From positions 1 to 64,000 of the forward strand of contig BBSL01000119.1 of assembly GCA_001319865.1 (NCBI GenBank): a DNA stretch of 64,000 bases, read 5' to 3'. A program made the position numbers and the translations under genes. Below are positions 18,482 through 27,710 of the stretch, piece by piece. Source of the stretch: Burkholderia sp. E7m39. Lineage in GTDB: Bacteria > Pseudomonadota > Gammaproteobacteria > Burkholderiales > Burkholderiaceae. The number at the start of each line of letters is the position of its first letter. Positions within the stretch are counted from its first letter, which is position 1. A model generated the notes under the pieces. That model did not search any database. It was not told the DNA's origin and was given only the letters and a program-made list of their open reading frames with translations.

Positions 18482-19780
18482 TTAGTGCGCCGGCGTCAGC
18501 GTTGCCGCGCGCCTGCGATACAGTGCGAAGGTCGCGAGAAGCGCGCACACTGCGGCGAAGCTCATCCAGTAGCCAGGTGCGGCCTTGTCGCCCGTCATGT
18601 GAATGAGCGCTGTCGAAATCGCTGGCGTGAATCCCCCGAACACCGCAGTCGCGAGGCTATAGGCGAGCGAGAAGCCCGCAACGCGTACCTGAACCGGCAT
18701 CACTTCCGTGAGCGCGACGACCATCGCGCCGTTATAGATGCCGTACATGAACGAGAGCCACAGAAGCGCGAGCAGCATGTTGACGAAGCTCGGTGCGTGC
18801 GCGAGCAGCGATAGCGCCGGATAGGCGGTCCCGATGGCAAGTAACGTCATGGTGACGAGAAGCGGCCGGCGACCGACCTTGTCGGACAGTGCTCCGCCGA
18901 TCGGGAGCCAGATGAAGTTCGACACGGCGACACACAGGGTCACGAGCAAACTGTCGGCGGTGCTCAAATGCAGGACCGTCTTGCCGAAAGTCGGCGCGTA
19001 CACCGTGATGAGATAGAAGCTCGCGGTGGTCATCGCGACCAGCATCATGCCAGCGATCACGACGGGCCAGTTCTGGACCAGCGTGCGAAACACTTCGTTC
19101 ATGGTCGGGCGATGCTGGCGCGCCTTGAATTCTTGCGTTTCCTCGAGATTGCGACGCAGCATGAAGATGAACGGCACGATCATGCAGCCGACGAAGAACG
19201 GAACCCGCCATCCCCAAGCGGCAATGGCTGCGGTGTTCAGCGACTGGTTGAGCGCGAAGCCAAGCGCCGCGGCCACGACAATCGCCACCTGCTGGCTCGC
19301 GGACTGCCAACTCGTGAAGAAGCCTTTGCGGCCGGGCGTAGCCATTTCGGCGAGATACACCGACACGCCACCCAGTTCCGCGCCTGCCGAAAAGCCCTGC
19401 AGCAGCCGGCCGATGAGCACCAGCACTGGCGCCAGAAGGCCGATGGTCGTGTAGCCGGGCACGAACGCGATCAGGATGGTGCCGCTTGCCATGATGGAAA
19501 GCGTGACGATGAGACCCTTGCGGCGGCCGACGTCGTCGATGTACGCACCGAGCACGATGGCGCCCAGCGGGCGCATCAGAAAACCCGCGCCGAAAACCGC
19601 GAACGTCATCATCAACGACGCGAATTCGCTTCCGGCCGGAAAAAAGACGTTGGCGATTTGTGTGGCGTAGAAGCCGAACAGAAAAAAGTCGAACTGCTCC
19701 AGAAAGTTTCCGGCCGTTACCCGGAAGACTGCTGCAGCCTTTGAATGCCCCGGCGATAGGGTGGAGGGTGAGGGGTGCAT
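18482..19780 (-). CDS. MFS transporter, metabolite:H+ symporter (MHS) family
   Basis: A 432-residue, 12-helix MFS transporter. The start at 19780 follows AGGAG by 8 bases. Family marks are '[18 protein letters not shown]' at the N-terminus, the loop 2-3 motif '[13 protein letters not shown]', '[24 protein letters not shown]' and the second-half loop '[14 protein letters not shown]'. MHS members include transporters for citrate, alpha-ketoglutarate, shikimate and tricarballylate. Its position between a binding protein and an ATP-citrate-lyase-like operon, plus the shared upstream element, points to a di- or tricarboxylate substrate. Confidence 0.9.
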   Translation of the reverse strand: MHPSPSTLSPGHSKAAAVFRVTAGNFLEQFDFFLFGFYATQIANVFFPAGSEFASLMMTFAVFGAGFLMRPLGAIVLGAYIDDVGRRKGLIVTLSIMASGTILIAFVPGYTTIGLLAPVLVLIGRLLQGFSAGAELGGVSVYLAEMATPGRKGFFTSWQSASQQVAIVVAAALGFALNQSLNTAAIAAWGWRVPFFVGCMIVPFIFMLRRNLEETQEFKARQHRPTMNEVFRTLVQNWPVVIAGMMLVAMTTASFYLITVYAPTFGKTVLHLSTADSLLVTLCVAVSNFIWLPIGGALSDKVGRRPLLVTMTLLAIGTAYPALSLLAHAPSFVNMLLALLWLSFMYGIYNGAMVVALTEVMPVQVRVAGFSLAYSLATAVFGGFTPAISTALIHMTGDKAAPGYWMSFAAVCALLATFALYRRRAATLTPAH

Positions 19781-19858
19781 CGATGTGTCTCCTGAAATGC
19801 TGAAATATGCGGCCATCTGCTCTTTGTCATTTCGCAATATATTGGCTCGTGGCCGCCG

Positions 19859-19909
19859 AAACGATAAGTGCAATTTTCTGAACGATTGATGTTCTACAGT
19901 TATCAATCC
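19859..19909 (-). promoter_or_regulatory. Regulatory element, copy A, upstream of the MFS gene
   Basis: About 50 bases shared with 24286-24336. Both copies read AAACGATAAGTGCAATTTT, 7 variable bases, ATTGATGTT, 5 variable bases, GTTATCAAT, with identical spacing. The core ATTGAT-N11-ATCAAT (19885-19907) has the T-N11-A symmetry of a LysR-type binding site. The element lies about 80-130 bases before the MFS start codon, on the side expected for an operator controlling the minus-strand unit. Conservation of two blocks with fixed spacing suggests a recognition plus activation site pair. Confidence 0.72.
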
Positions 19910-19976
19910 ACGTTGCCTCCGGGTCCGCCGTGCGTCGGGTTTAACCCGCGCCCGGCGGTGCTTCAGATGGCAGCCA

Positions 19977-22676
19977 TCAGGCCACGAAGCGACACTGTGA
20001 AGCGGGTGTGCGCGTGTCCATATTGCGACCACGGTTGAGGTGATCGTCGATCTCCGCGGCGCAGCCGAGCATGCGCGGGTACAGAAAGATCGTGAACGCC
20101 GCGGTTTCGAGATCCCCCTCGCTGATGTCGCCGCGTCTAAGCGGCTGCCACAGCATCTTCAGAAGCAGCGCGGCGATCACGGCATCGACATTGACGCAGT
20201 AGACGGTGCGCGAGACGCCCGCCTCGAACAATGCCTGTACCAGCGCGCGGTAGTACGCATGAAACGCGTTGTACTCGCCTCGCCTCTCGTAAAGCCCGGC
20301 GATGAACACCTCGCGCGGATCGTGATTGACCGGCTTGTCCTTGAACACCGGGTGATTCACGCCCGGCAGCTTGGCGATGTCGAGGCTGCCCGCATGCTTC
20401 TGACGGGCCTTGTACTGTGCGTAGTGCTCGACGGAACGCCGCGCGAGCGCCTCGAGGTCAACGCCGTGTTGCGCGTTGGCAGGATCGTCGAGACCGCTGT
20501 CGCGAAACGCCTCGTTGAGAAACGCGATACCTTCATAGCCGTTGCCGCCGTGCGTATAGCCGGTATGCGTGAGAAAGCCCGTTAGCGCCTTGTTCAATTG
20601 CACGCGTTCGGGCGATTCGGGGCCGTCAGCGGACACCGCGCCCTTCGCGCCCTGCGCCGAGATCGCGCCGGGTCCGTTCGTGAGCAGCAATCCCGTTAGC
20701 GTGCTGAATGCGAACAGGTCGTCATTGGATGGCTTCAGGCCGAGCAGCGCCGCGAACGCGGTTTCCGTCAATGAGCGTTCGCCGAGCAATGCTTCCGTGG
20801 AAAGATCGCAAAAGCTGTCGGGACGATGGCGCGACGCATCCGCCGAGGCGCCGATCAGCGTGCCGAAGAGCTTCGTCCACCATGGCAGGTTCTCCGCCGT
20901 CAGACGCGAGATGCGCTTGCGCATGAGCGGGCCCCAAGCGAGCGTCGTCGTGATCGCCGCGAGCACGGCGTCCGCGCGCGGATACCCCGGGCCGTTGGCA
21001 ATCCACCGCACGAATGCCGAACTCACGCCGCGCGCGGCGAGACCGGCGAGCATTGCTTGCGCCTTCGCGTCGGGTTCATCGGAAAAAAGTACCGCGCTGC
21101 CTTCGGTGTCGATCGCGTCAACGTCGAAATCGCGATCGAACGCGTTCGCGAGTTTCGCAGCGCCGAACCGGTCGATCATCAGCCTGGCTGCGTCGCGCGC
21201 CGCGCGCTGGCGGTTCGGTCCGACGATCGCCGCTGCGGCGGCGAGCACCGCGTTGGGTGCGTTACCCGCTTCTCGCGCCGCTTGCGCCGCCGCCAATTCA
21301 GGCGTGCCGTACAGGTTCACTGCCGCGCCGACCGCGACGTCGATCAGCTTTTCGTCGTTTGCGCCGCCGAACTCGTGCAACAGTGCGAGGCACACGTTCG
21401 CTTCGAAGGAATGCGTCGCCGCGTCGAGCATCGATACGCCGTGCAGGCTGCTGACCTGAGTCTTTGCATCCATCTGCGAGGCGCCCGAGGCGTCTTTCAA
21501 CGGCTGCCGAGGCGGGATCGCCCCGATCTGGTCATTCACCCGCGCGACCTGTTCGTCATACGGGGCGACCGCTCTCACGACTGGAAGCGCGAGATCGTCG
21601 GGCAGTTCGAGCCCCTGATCCGAGCCGAACCACGGTTTGAGCGCGAGGCTGCCTTCGGGCTCGAAGTCGGGCATCGTTGCGTTCGCGCGCATCACGGCCG
21701 TGAGCGCGGCAGGGATATGGGCGATGTTCGTCACCACCGCGCCCTTCGCCGAGCAGCACGGATCGTCGGGCGTGAAGAGCCGTTCGACGCCGAACTTCTC
21801 CTTGAACCAGCGTTCCTTCGCGAGCGCATCGTCGGCGCCGCCCGCCATCGCGCCCGCATGTCCGACTGCGCGCGTGAGACGGCTTTTCCAGCGGCCCACT
21901 ACGCACGCGACCACGGGTTTGTTGAAGTGCGCGTCGGCCTCGTAGTATCCGCCGGGCTCGCAGTACAGCACGGCGGCCTTGCTGCGCGCGTCGTTGGCAA
22001 GGGCAAACGCGAATTCCGGCGCGGCATAGTGGATGTAGACATCCTTCCCGCTGGAAATGACGGTCGATGTGCCCCAGCCACTCATGCGCAGGTACTGCGC
22101 GATCGTGGTGCTGAAGCCGCCGGAGTTCGAGAAGATCGCGATCGATCCTTGCCGCAGTGTGGCGCCCGGATCGTCACCGCCGAGCGCGCCGCCGATCCGC
22201 ACGCGCTGCCATGAGTCCGCGACGCCCAGCCCGTTTGCGCCGAAGATGTCGATGCCCGCCTGCTGTCCCATCGCGCGGATCTCCCGCGCGTCGTGCACGG
22301 CAATCTTCTCCGTAATGATGAAGATCTTGCGCAGATCCGGATTCACGCGGATCAGTTCGGCCACGCCGTCGCGCGCGGCGGAAGGCGGCAGATACACGAC
22401 GCCGCAGTTGAACCGATGGCCGGCTTCCAGACCCTCTCGCACATTGTTGAAGACAGGAATGTCGCCCGCGGGCGTCGCGAGCACCTGTCCGCCCTTGCCG
22501 GGCGCCGTGCCGAACACCACATTCGCGCCCGAGAAGGCGTGACTCACGGGCGTCACATCGGACGACTCGCCACCAAGGATATTGAGCACGCAGACGCGAT
22601 CTTCACGGGTAGCGATGTCCGCCAGCGACTGAATCCCGACGAAGTATTTGAAGTGGCTGTTGCCTTGCTTGTGCAT
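19977..22676 (-). CDS. ATP-citrate-lyase-like large subunit (CoA ligase alpha domain plus citryl-CoA lyase-like domain)
   Basis: An 899-residue protein. Residues about 1-330 match the CoA-binding and phosphohistidine part of succinyl-CoA synthetase alpha and ATP-citrate lyase: Glu240 in 'CEPGG' and the phosphorylated His273 in '[10 protein letters not shown]'. Residues about 590-880 match the citrate-synthase-like domain: '[16 protein letters not shown]' (662-679), His775 in '[10 protein letters not shown]', and Asp831 in '[16 protein letters not shown]', equivalent to the NVD motif of human ATP-citrate lyase. Where that enzyme has DHGP with a catalytic His, this protein has TNGP (Asn667). 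Residues about 400-590 are extra; '[20 protein letters not shown]' looks like a second, degenerate citryl-CoA-lyase segment. Bacterial AclA is normally near 610 residues. TGAGGAG precedes the start, 10 bases after the partner gene. Substrate unknown. Confidence 0.8.
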   Translation of the reverse strand: MHKQGNSHFKYFVGIQSLADIATREDRVCVLNILGGESSDVTPVSHAFSGANVVFGTAPGKGGQVLATPAGDIPVFNNVREGLEAGHRFNCGVVYLPPSAARDGVAELIRVNPDLRKIFIITEKIAVHDAREIRAMGQQAGIDIFGANGLGVADSWQRVRIGGALGGDDPGATLRQGSIAIFSNSGGFSTTIAQYLRMSGWGTSTVISSGKDVYIHYAAPEFAFALANDARSKAAVLYCEPGGYYEADAHFNKPVVACVVGRWKSRLTRAVGHAGAMAGGADDALAKERWFKEKFGVERLFTPDDPCCSAKGAVVTNIAHIPAALTAVMRANATMPDFEPEGSLALKPWFGSDQGLELPDDLALPVVRAVAPYDEQVARVNDQIGAIPPRQPLKDASGASQMDAKTQVSSLHGVSMLDAATHSFEANVCLALLHEFGGANDEKLIDVAVGAAVNLYGTPELAAAQAAREAGNAPNAVLAAAAAIVGPNRQRAARDAARLMIDRFGAAKLANAFDRDFDVDAIDTEGSAVLFSDEPDAKAQAMLAGLAARGVSSAFVRWIANGPGYPRADAVLAAITTTLAWGPLMRKRISRLTAENLPWWTKLFGTLIGASADASRHRPDSFCDLSTEALLGERSLTETAFAALLGLKPSNDDLFAFSTLTGLLLTNGPGAISAQGAKGAVSADGPESPERVQLNKALTGFLTHTGYTHGGNGYEGIAFLNEAFRDSGLDDPANAQHGVDLEALARRSVEHYAQYKARQKHAGSLDIAKLPGVNHPVFKDKPVNHDPREVFIAGLYERRGEYNAFHAYYRALVQALFEAGVSRTVYCVNVDAVIAALLLKMLWQPLRRGDISEGDLETAAFTIFLYPRMLGCAAEIDDHLNRGRNMDTRTPASQCRFVA

Positions 22677-22686
22677 GTCGATCTCC

Positions 22687-23985
22687 TCAGGCCGTTGCCG
22701 TTTGCGATTGAGCGTCGCGTGCGCCGATGCGCGCCGCGACCTGCGAGCGTCCGCCCGCCTGCATCCATGCATCGGCCTTGCGTGCATACTGGATGACTTC
22801 GCTGATGTCGGAGTCGAAACCGAAGAGGCGGTAAGGCAGGCCAAGCGAATCGCAGGTGTCGCGCAGTGCGGACATGCCGCGCACGAGGTTGGGACCGCCG
22901 CGTCCGAGCACGACATAGAGCGGTGTCGGACCATGCTCGCTGAAGTGCTCGCGCAGCGCGTCGGCCATCGCGCGCAAGGTTTCGTAGATGTCGGTGTTGT
23001 TCGACTTGCCGCCGATGATGAAGAGTACGTTCGACTGCTTGAGCCAGTGCCGGAAGCAGATGCGTGCCACTTCCTTCATCTTCTCGTACGGCGGATTGCC
23101 GCCGAAGTCCGACGAGATGATGGCCGCGTCGCCCAGCATTTCCGTGACAAGCGAGTTCGCGCCGCCGCCGAAGGTGGGCGCGAGGATGGTTCCCTTATCG
23201 TTAATCACGTACACATCGCTTTGTCCCTGGTGCGTGCGAAGCTGATTGATCTCCTGCTCGAAATCCGAGTAGTCAGCGGCGAAGAGATGGGGCGGGAGAC
23301 CGAGTCGCGAGAAACGCGGATCGTCGCGATCGAATCCGCACTTGAAGTCGCATGCCACGGGCGTGAGACGCCCCTTTTTGTCTTCGCGCATGCGGATCGG
23401 GTTGAGTTCAAGCGTCGTCATGCCGAAATCGTGGAAGAGTTCCCAGAGCTTCGGTAATTGCTGCACGAGCGGCGAGATGATTTCACGCGGCGCGCCGATC
23501 TCGCTGAGCGCATTCGCGACGACGAACGCCTTTAGTCCCGTCAGCGCATCGAACGGCACCATCGCGACGTGCTTTGGATCGACCTCCTCGATGTCCATTC
23601 CGCCCATGTGCGACAGCGTCATGGTGGGGGCGCGAAAACGCGTGGAATCGGTGATCGAAAAGTAGACTTCGTGTTTGGCGGGTACACCCGCTTCGAACGT
23701 GACGCCGTTCGCTTTCGCCCTCACATGACCTACAACGTGCTCGGCAAAGTACAGCCGTTCTTTTTCCGCGAGCGCCGTCTTGAGATCCGTCGCGCGGCCG
23801 AGCAGGCCGGCTTTGCCCTTCTTGCCCACGCCGCCCTTGAACACCGGTTTGATGAATATCTGGCCGTGTCGATCGATGAGCGACTTGATCTCTTCCTCGC
23901 TGGCGCCGGGGCCCAGCACTTCGCTGGACGGAAAGCCGACAAATTGCAGCAGGCGTGCGCCGTGCAACATTCCGGTGATCTGCAT
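22687..23985 (-). CDS. ATP-citrate-lyase-like small subunit (ATP-grasp, AclB type)
   Basis: A 432-residue ATP-grasp protein resembling the N-terminal part of ATP-citrate lyase and succinyl-CoA synthetase beta. Matching blocks in order are 'GKKGKAGLLG' (nucleotide-binding loop, RRGKLGLVG in the human enzyme), 'SHMGGMDIEEVDP' (EGGVDVGDVD), 'LELNPI' (LEINPL), then the citrate-binding-domain blocks 'FGGGANSLVTEMLGD', 'IIGGKSNNTDIYETL' and 'GRGGPNLVRGM'. With the next gene it forms a two-subunit enzyme, as in reverse-TCA bacteria. AGGAG precedes the ATG. Whether it uses citrate is unproven; the citrate-binding domain is present. It is first in its operon, about 300 bases downstream of regulatory copy B. 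Confidence 0.85.
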   Translation of the reverse strand: MQITGMLHGARLLQFVGFPSSEVLGPGASEEEIKSLIDRHGQIFIKPVFKGGVGKKGKAGLLGRATDLKTALAEKERLYFAEHVVGHVRAKANGVTFEAGVPAKHEVYFSITDSTRFRAPTMTLSHMGGMDIEEVDPKHVAMVPFDALTGLKAFVVANALSEIGAPREIISPLVQQLPKLWELFHDFGMTTLELNPIRMREDKKGRLTPVACDFKCGFDRDDPRFSRLGLPPHLFAADYSDFEQEINQLRTHQGQSDVYVINDKGTILAPTFGGGANSLVTEMLGDAAIISSDFGGNPPYEKMKEVARICFRHWLKQSNVLFIIGGKSNNTDIYETLRAMADALREHFSEHGPTPLYVVLGRGGPNLVRGMSALRDTCDSLGLPYRLFGFDSDISEVIQYARKADAWMQAGGRSQVAARIGARDAQSQTATA

Positions 23986-24285
23986 GTGAAGTGTCTCCTG
24001 AATTTAAAAAGAAATGACGAATGAAGCAGGTACCAGGTATTCGTTCTGCTCGCTGCGGCGGGCGCGAGTTGCTCCGCTGCCGCGGACGCGCTCGAAAGCA
24101 GCGGCAGGATTCACAGAAATGGATCAGTCGAGATGCGCGTCGGCGACGGTAGGCGGCGACCTCGATCGAGGCCTGCACTTAGATGCGGCGAAGCGCTAGT
24201 CTGCGCGTCGCGCCTGTCTCCGATGCGTTCTCAGTCGATGCGTGTTATGAACGTCTTGAGAATTGATATTTGCTCAAGACGCCCT

Positions 24286-24336
24286 AAACGATAAGTGCAA
24301 TTTTTCGAAGCATTGATGTTGAAACGTTATCAATGG
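24286..24336 (-). promoter_or_regulatory. Regulatory element, copy B, upstream of the lyase-like operon
   Basis: Second copy of the element at 19859-19909, in the same orientation: AAACGATAAGTGCAATTTT (24286-24304), 7 bases, then ATTGATGTT-N5-GTTATCAAT (24312-24334). It lies about 300 bases before the ATG of the small subunit, further than copy A from its gene. This leaves room for a leader or a second promoter. The remainder of 23986-24685 shows no gene I can support. Confidence 0.68.
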
Positions 24337-24685
24337 CGGACGTGAGGCAGCCGCTATTCGGCGTTACCCCTCTACATGAGGAGTACGGCCATACGACGTT
24401 GTAGTCGCATCCGACCCTCAAGGGATTTTCGCGAGATAGTTGCAGATGCATCGATAAGAGGGGAAAGGAATGGGTACTTTTTTCTTGAGTTTCTAGCGCG
24501 CAAAGAGCACCGCTATTTGCGCGCACTGCCTTGCTGCGGGGGAACGCACCGCCGCCCGATGCGCTCAAACGGATCGCTGGTTCGCTCAGTCTGGACTTGC
24601 ACTGGCTTTGCACTGGACAAACAGGAAATGGCGATGGGCCATGCTCGTCCCGTGAGGATTTCAACGGAACTGAAGGACCAGGAAA

Positions 24686-24889
24686 ATGGCAGAAGGTACT
24701 GTGAAGTGGTTCAACGATGCAAAGGGATTCGGCTTCATTACACTGGACGGCGCAGGAGATGATCTGTTCGCTCATTTCTCGGAAGTCCGGGTGAATGGGT
24801 TCAAATCTTTGTAAGAAAACCAGCGTGTGAAGTTCGATGTAAATCAAGGTCCGAAGGGTAAGCAGGCCGCGAGCATCGAGCCGATGTAA
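24686..24889 (+). pseudogene. cspA: Cold-shock protein gene (CspA family) with a premature stop
   Basis: Starting at ATG 24686 (AGGAAA upstream), the frame encodes a CspA-type protein with RNP1-like 'KGFGFIT' and RNP2-like 'DLFAHFSE'. Codon 43 is TAA (24812-24814), where the family has Gln (CAA) in 'SLQENQRV'. After that single change the frame continues as ENQRVKFDVNQGPKGKQAAS and ends at 24887-24889, giving exactly the usual 67-residue length. So one C-to-T change explains the break. The 42-residue product would lack the last two strands of the OB fold. A sequencing error or readthrough are alternatives. Confidence 0.85.
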
Positions 24890-24921
24890 ACCCATCGTAG
24901 CTCGTGGTCGCCGGGTTTTTT
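24888..24921 (+). terminator. Possible terminator of the cold-shock gene
   Basis: AAACCC (24888-24893) and GGGTTT (24913-24918) can pair across a 19-base loop, and the right arm runs into six Ts (24916-24921). It begins at the stop codon of the broken csp gene. The stem is short, so this is tentative. Confidence 0.4.
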
Positions 24922-24956
24922 CGCGAAGGGCGGCCGTGAAGGACGAGCGACCGTGC

Positions 24957-25271
24957 TCAGTGAGGGAGGAGTGCGGGGCACTCGGTCTCGAACCAGTAAT
25001 CGACCAGGCGCTGTGCTGCCTGCAGGTCACCCGGGTAGTACGGGTCGTCGTACCAGGGCGACGGGTCATATCCTGCTTTTCTCAGCGCGGCCAGTTCGCT
25101 GTGATGTTCGGCCATGGTCGGCGGCGACTGGCTCCTGAGCGCGGCGAGGTCGCGGCACTCCGTCGGACTGAGATGCGTGCCACCCTGCGGCACGACGCCG
25201 CCGACGACACATCCAGCCAGCGCCAAAGCCAACGCGGTCAGCGCACAGCGGCTTGCGGGGAACTCGTTCAT
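24957..25271 (-). CDS. Small DUF4148-like lipoprotein
   Basis: A 104-residue protein with a lipoprotein signal: MNEFPASRCALTALALALAGC, lipobox LAGC with Cys at residue 21. The mature part contains 'ELAALRKAGYDPSPW' and 'YYPGDLQAAQRLV', which resemble the conserved segment of DUF4148 proteins common in Burkholderiaceae. Function unknown; predicted to be anchored in the envelope. It is convergent with the broken csp gene. Confidence 0.7.
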   Translation of the reverse strand: MNEFPASRCALTALALALAGCVVGGVVPQGGTHLSPTECRDLAALRSQSPPTMAEHHSELAALRKAGYDPSPWYDDPYYPGDLQAAQRLVDYWFETECPALLPH

Positions 25272-25524
25272 ATCGCATCTCCACGCATCGATGATTCAAC
25301 GCGACGGCTGATATCGCGCCTTCGAATTCGACATTGCCGGTGCGCTCTTCCATCACGTCGATACAGCGGCGCGACTGTCGAACCATCGTGAGGCGCGGCC
25401 AGCGCCTTCACTGCTTCTCTGTGGGTGCCGCTCTCTTTCGGCGCTTCAATGCGCGCTCGGGTCGATGAATCTTTTCGGATCTGGATTGTTCGCATCCGAC
25501 GAGCTCGTGCGTGACCTCCTTACC

Positions 25525-26088
25525 CTAAACGCTGCTGCGTGTTGGCGCGCCATCATTTTGACGAGTGAAGGACAGCAGCTCGCGCGGACCCTTGATATCG
25601 CGGGGCGTCTCGAAGTCGCTTAGCGCCGCACCTCGCATTGCGGAAGGCGTCCCCGGAAAACCGGTGCGAGTACTGTAATCGTGAGTAGCGGCAGAAACAG
25701 CATCGCGACGTTGAAACCCGGTGCGACTGCACGCGCGCGCCGCATAGGCGTCGACGGCCGTAATCGCTGCAATGCCGAGCGCAGCCCCCATCGCGCGACC
25801 GACTCGCCTTCTCGCAACGGTGACGGTGGCCAGATCCAGCAGGTCGCCGCACAACCGTGCCAGCAGAAATTTGCCCGGTTTTCGCGCGCACAGCACGCCG
25901 ACGCCACACGCCAGTTCGCGCGCGCCGGAGGAGCGGAGCAGCACAGCCCTCTGCTCGATGCCCGTGGTCCTCGCGGTCGCGCGCGGCGCAAGGACCTCGA
26001 CAACGCCCAGCGCAATGCTGAACCAGCCGATCGCGCTTACGAGATTCTGGACTTGCGATGATTCCTGCGACTGAGTATTCATCTTCAT
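25525..26088 (-). CDS. Small membrane protein of unknown function (DUF4267-like)
   Basis: A 187-residue protein. The N-terminal two-thirds holds hydrophobic segments: 'LVSAIGWFSIALGVVEVLAP', a 'SSGARELACGVGVLC' block and 'GAALGIAAITAVDAYAA'. The GAREL-G-G pattern and 'RLCGDLLDLA' are like small DUF4267/cyclase-dehydrase-neighbour membrane proteins. The last 60 residues are polar and low in conservation. Function is not known. There is no close operon partner. Confidence 0.65.
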   Translation of the reverse strand: MKMNTQSQESSQVQNLVSAIGWFSIALGVVEVLAPRATARTTGIEQRAVLLRSSGARELACGVGVLCARKPGKFLLARLCGDLLDLATVTVARRRVGRAMGAALGIAAITAVDAYAARACSRTGFQRRDAVSAATHDYSTRTGFPGTPSAMRGAALSDFETPRDIKGPRELLSFTRQNDGAPTRSSV

Positions 26089-26595
26089 TTCGATAACCTT
26101 TGCGAGTTAGTGACGGAATGCGCGGGGCGGCATGCGGCGCGCGCGCCGATTGTTTCGCTTGCGCAGGGCGCTGCGGAAATAGATCGAGCATGTCCTGTAC
26201 CCAAGAAAAGACCGCGTGCCTGAGACACGTGTTCAACCACTGTGCCAAGCGTCTTACGGCATTTCGACGTTCGCGGTCGGCGTGAGCCAAGTGAATTAAG
26301 AGCCTTGGCCCTCCAGGGGACAGACCGCGGGGAATTTAAGTGTTTACCTGTCACAGCGACCAGAAACGGTCGGGCATGGAGTGGACGAAGGTTTGATTGG
26401 TGCGAATGGGACAACATCGCGCGCCTGCTTTCGCGTCTACCGCAATCTGCGGCGCCTCTCTACCATGGCATCGCATGCTGCTTAAGGCATTGGGATCTCA
26501 GTACCTTTCGTATGCCTGAATAGTGGAGCGATCGACTGGTACTTGATCCCCTGCGACTGCTCTCTTTCCTCAAACCGACTTGCGAGACCGTTGAC
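26089..26595. other. Intergenic stretch, nothing supported
   Basis: About 500 bases between divergent genes. I see no open frame with family similarity, no strong hairpin and no repeat. Promoters of the flanking genes presumably lie here. Confidence 0.45.
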
Positions 26596-27327
26596 ATGTG
26601 CAACCAACTTCCCCAATACGCAGATCCCGCCGAGCCCGCTTTGCCCCGTTCCGATATGACGCTCGATCTGTCGCGCACGGCGCTTGTCGTGATCGATCCG
26701 CAGATCGACTTTATGAGTCCCGAAGGACGCAGTTGGGCGGTCGTCGGGGAAAGCGTGACGGAGCAGAAACTGGTGCCTAACCTAGTCCGTCTCTTTGCGG
26801 CAGCGAAGCAAGCGGGCATTGCCGTGGCGATTTCGCCCCACTACTACTTCCCGCATGATCACACGTGGCAGGTGCAGGGACCGGCGGAGATGTTCCAGCA
26901 CGCGGTCGGCATGTTCGACCGTCCGGGCGCGCTGACAGTTGAGAATTTTCGCGGTTCGGGTGCTGACTTCCTGCCCGAATTCAAGCCTTACATCGAAGAT
27001 GGCAAGACGATCATCTGTTCGACACACAAACTGTATGGTCCACAGGCCAACGACCTGACCCTGCAACTGCGCAAACAGCGCGTGGATCAGGTGATTCTCG
27101 CGGGGATGGCGGCGAATCTGTGCGTCGAATCGCATTTGCGCGATCTGCTCGAGCAGGGCTTCGAGGTTGCGGTAGTGCGCGACGCGGTCGCCGGTCCGAA
27201 ATTGCCCGAAGGCGATGGTTATCACGCGGCATTAGTCAACTTCCGCTTTATCGCGAACGCGCTCTGGACCGTAGAGGACACAATCAATCGATTGCTCGGC
27301 AGCGCCGACGCATTACGAACGTTGTGA
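26596..27327 (+). CDS. Isochorismatase-family cysteine hydrolase
   Basis: A 243-residue protein of the cysteine hydrolase family that includes isochorismatases, nicotinamidases and N-carbamoyl amidases. The catalytic triad is visible as Asp in 'ALVVIDPQIDFM', Lys in the middle ('THKLYGPQ' region) and Cys in 'MAANLCVESHLRDLLEQG'. 'VVRDAVAG' follows, as usual. No signal peptide, so cytosolic. An in-frame ATG at residue 21 (MTLDLSRTALVV) is an alternative start. No neighbour suggests the substrate. Confidence 0.88.
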   Translation: MCNQLPQYADPAEPALPRSDMTLDLSRTALVVIDPQIDFMSPEGRSWAVVGESVTEQKLVPNLVRLFAAAKQAGIAVAISPHYYFPHDHTWQVQGPAEMFQHAVGMFDRPGALTVENFRGSGADFLPEFKPYIEDGKTIICSTHKLYGPQANDLTLQLRKQRVDQVILAGMAANLCVESHLRDLLEQGFEVAVVRDAVAGPKLPEGDGYHAALVNFRFIANALWTVEDTINRLLGSADALRTL

Positions 27328-27479
27328 TGTTCAGGTGGTTGGCCGATGGTGAGAACCGTCTGCCCACCGTCACGAATGACAGGGTTCTCGCAACTGCACT
27401 GCGGACCCGTGGTCAGGAAGCAAATTCCGGGCTGTTATTTCGCCCGTCGAGCTTGTGAAACCACCTGAGAGTCTAACGA

Positions 27480-27710
27480 ATGGGCAGAATACCGCACCGT
27501 TACGGGCATTATCTCTATGGCCTTATCCAGTCGGGCATAACCTGTTCGATTGCAGCCGCGATAGCAAGTTTTCCATTCATCAAGGATGGTGCCTTTCTGC
27601 AGCACTGGTTCAGATCGTGGGGCGTCGCCTGGCTGACGATGTTGCCCGTGGTCGTCGTTGCCGCGCCATTGATACGACGTCTGGCCGAACGAATGACGAG
27701 CCGGCCGTAG
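27480..27710 (+). CDS. DUF2798 family small membrane protein
   Basis: A 76-residue protein with two predicted membrane helices: 'GLIQSGITCSIAAAIASFPF' and 'WGVAWLTMLPVVVVAAPLIRRL'. This two-helix layout, with a W-rich loop (FLQHWFRSWGVAW) and the PxRRL ending, matches DUF2798. Function unknown. It starts 152 bases after the isochorismatase-type gene on the same strand. Confidence 0.75.
   Translation: MGRIPHRYGHYLYGLIQSGITCSIAAAIASFPFIKDGAFLQHWFRSWGVAWLTMLPVVVVAAPLIRRLAERMTSRP

Noticed and set aside
20826-22214. Long plus-strand open frame opposite the lyase-like large subunit
   Set aside because: No recognisable domain, and the minus strand encodes conserved catalytic blocks in the same place.
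19859-24336. Direct repeats from a mobile element flanking the lyase-like operon
   Set aside because: Only blocks with fixed spacing are conserved, variable bases differ, there are no transposase genes or terminal inverted repeats, and both copies sit in promoter positions.
24284-25069. Minus-strand open frame spanning the csp gene region
   Set aside because: It covers the csp frame and regulatory copy B, has no start site and the peptide looks random.
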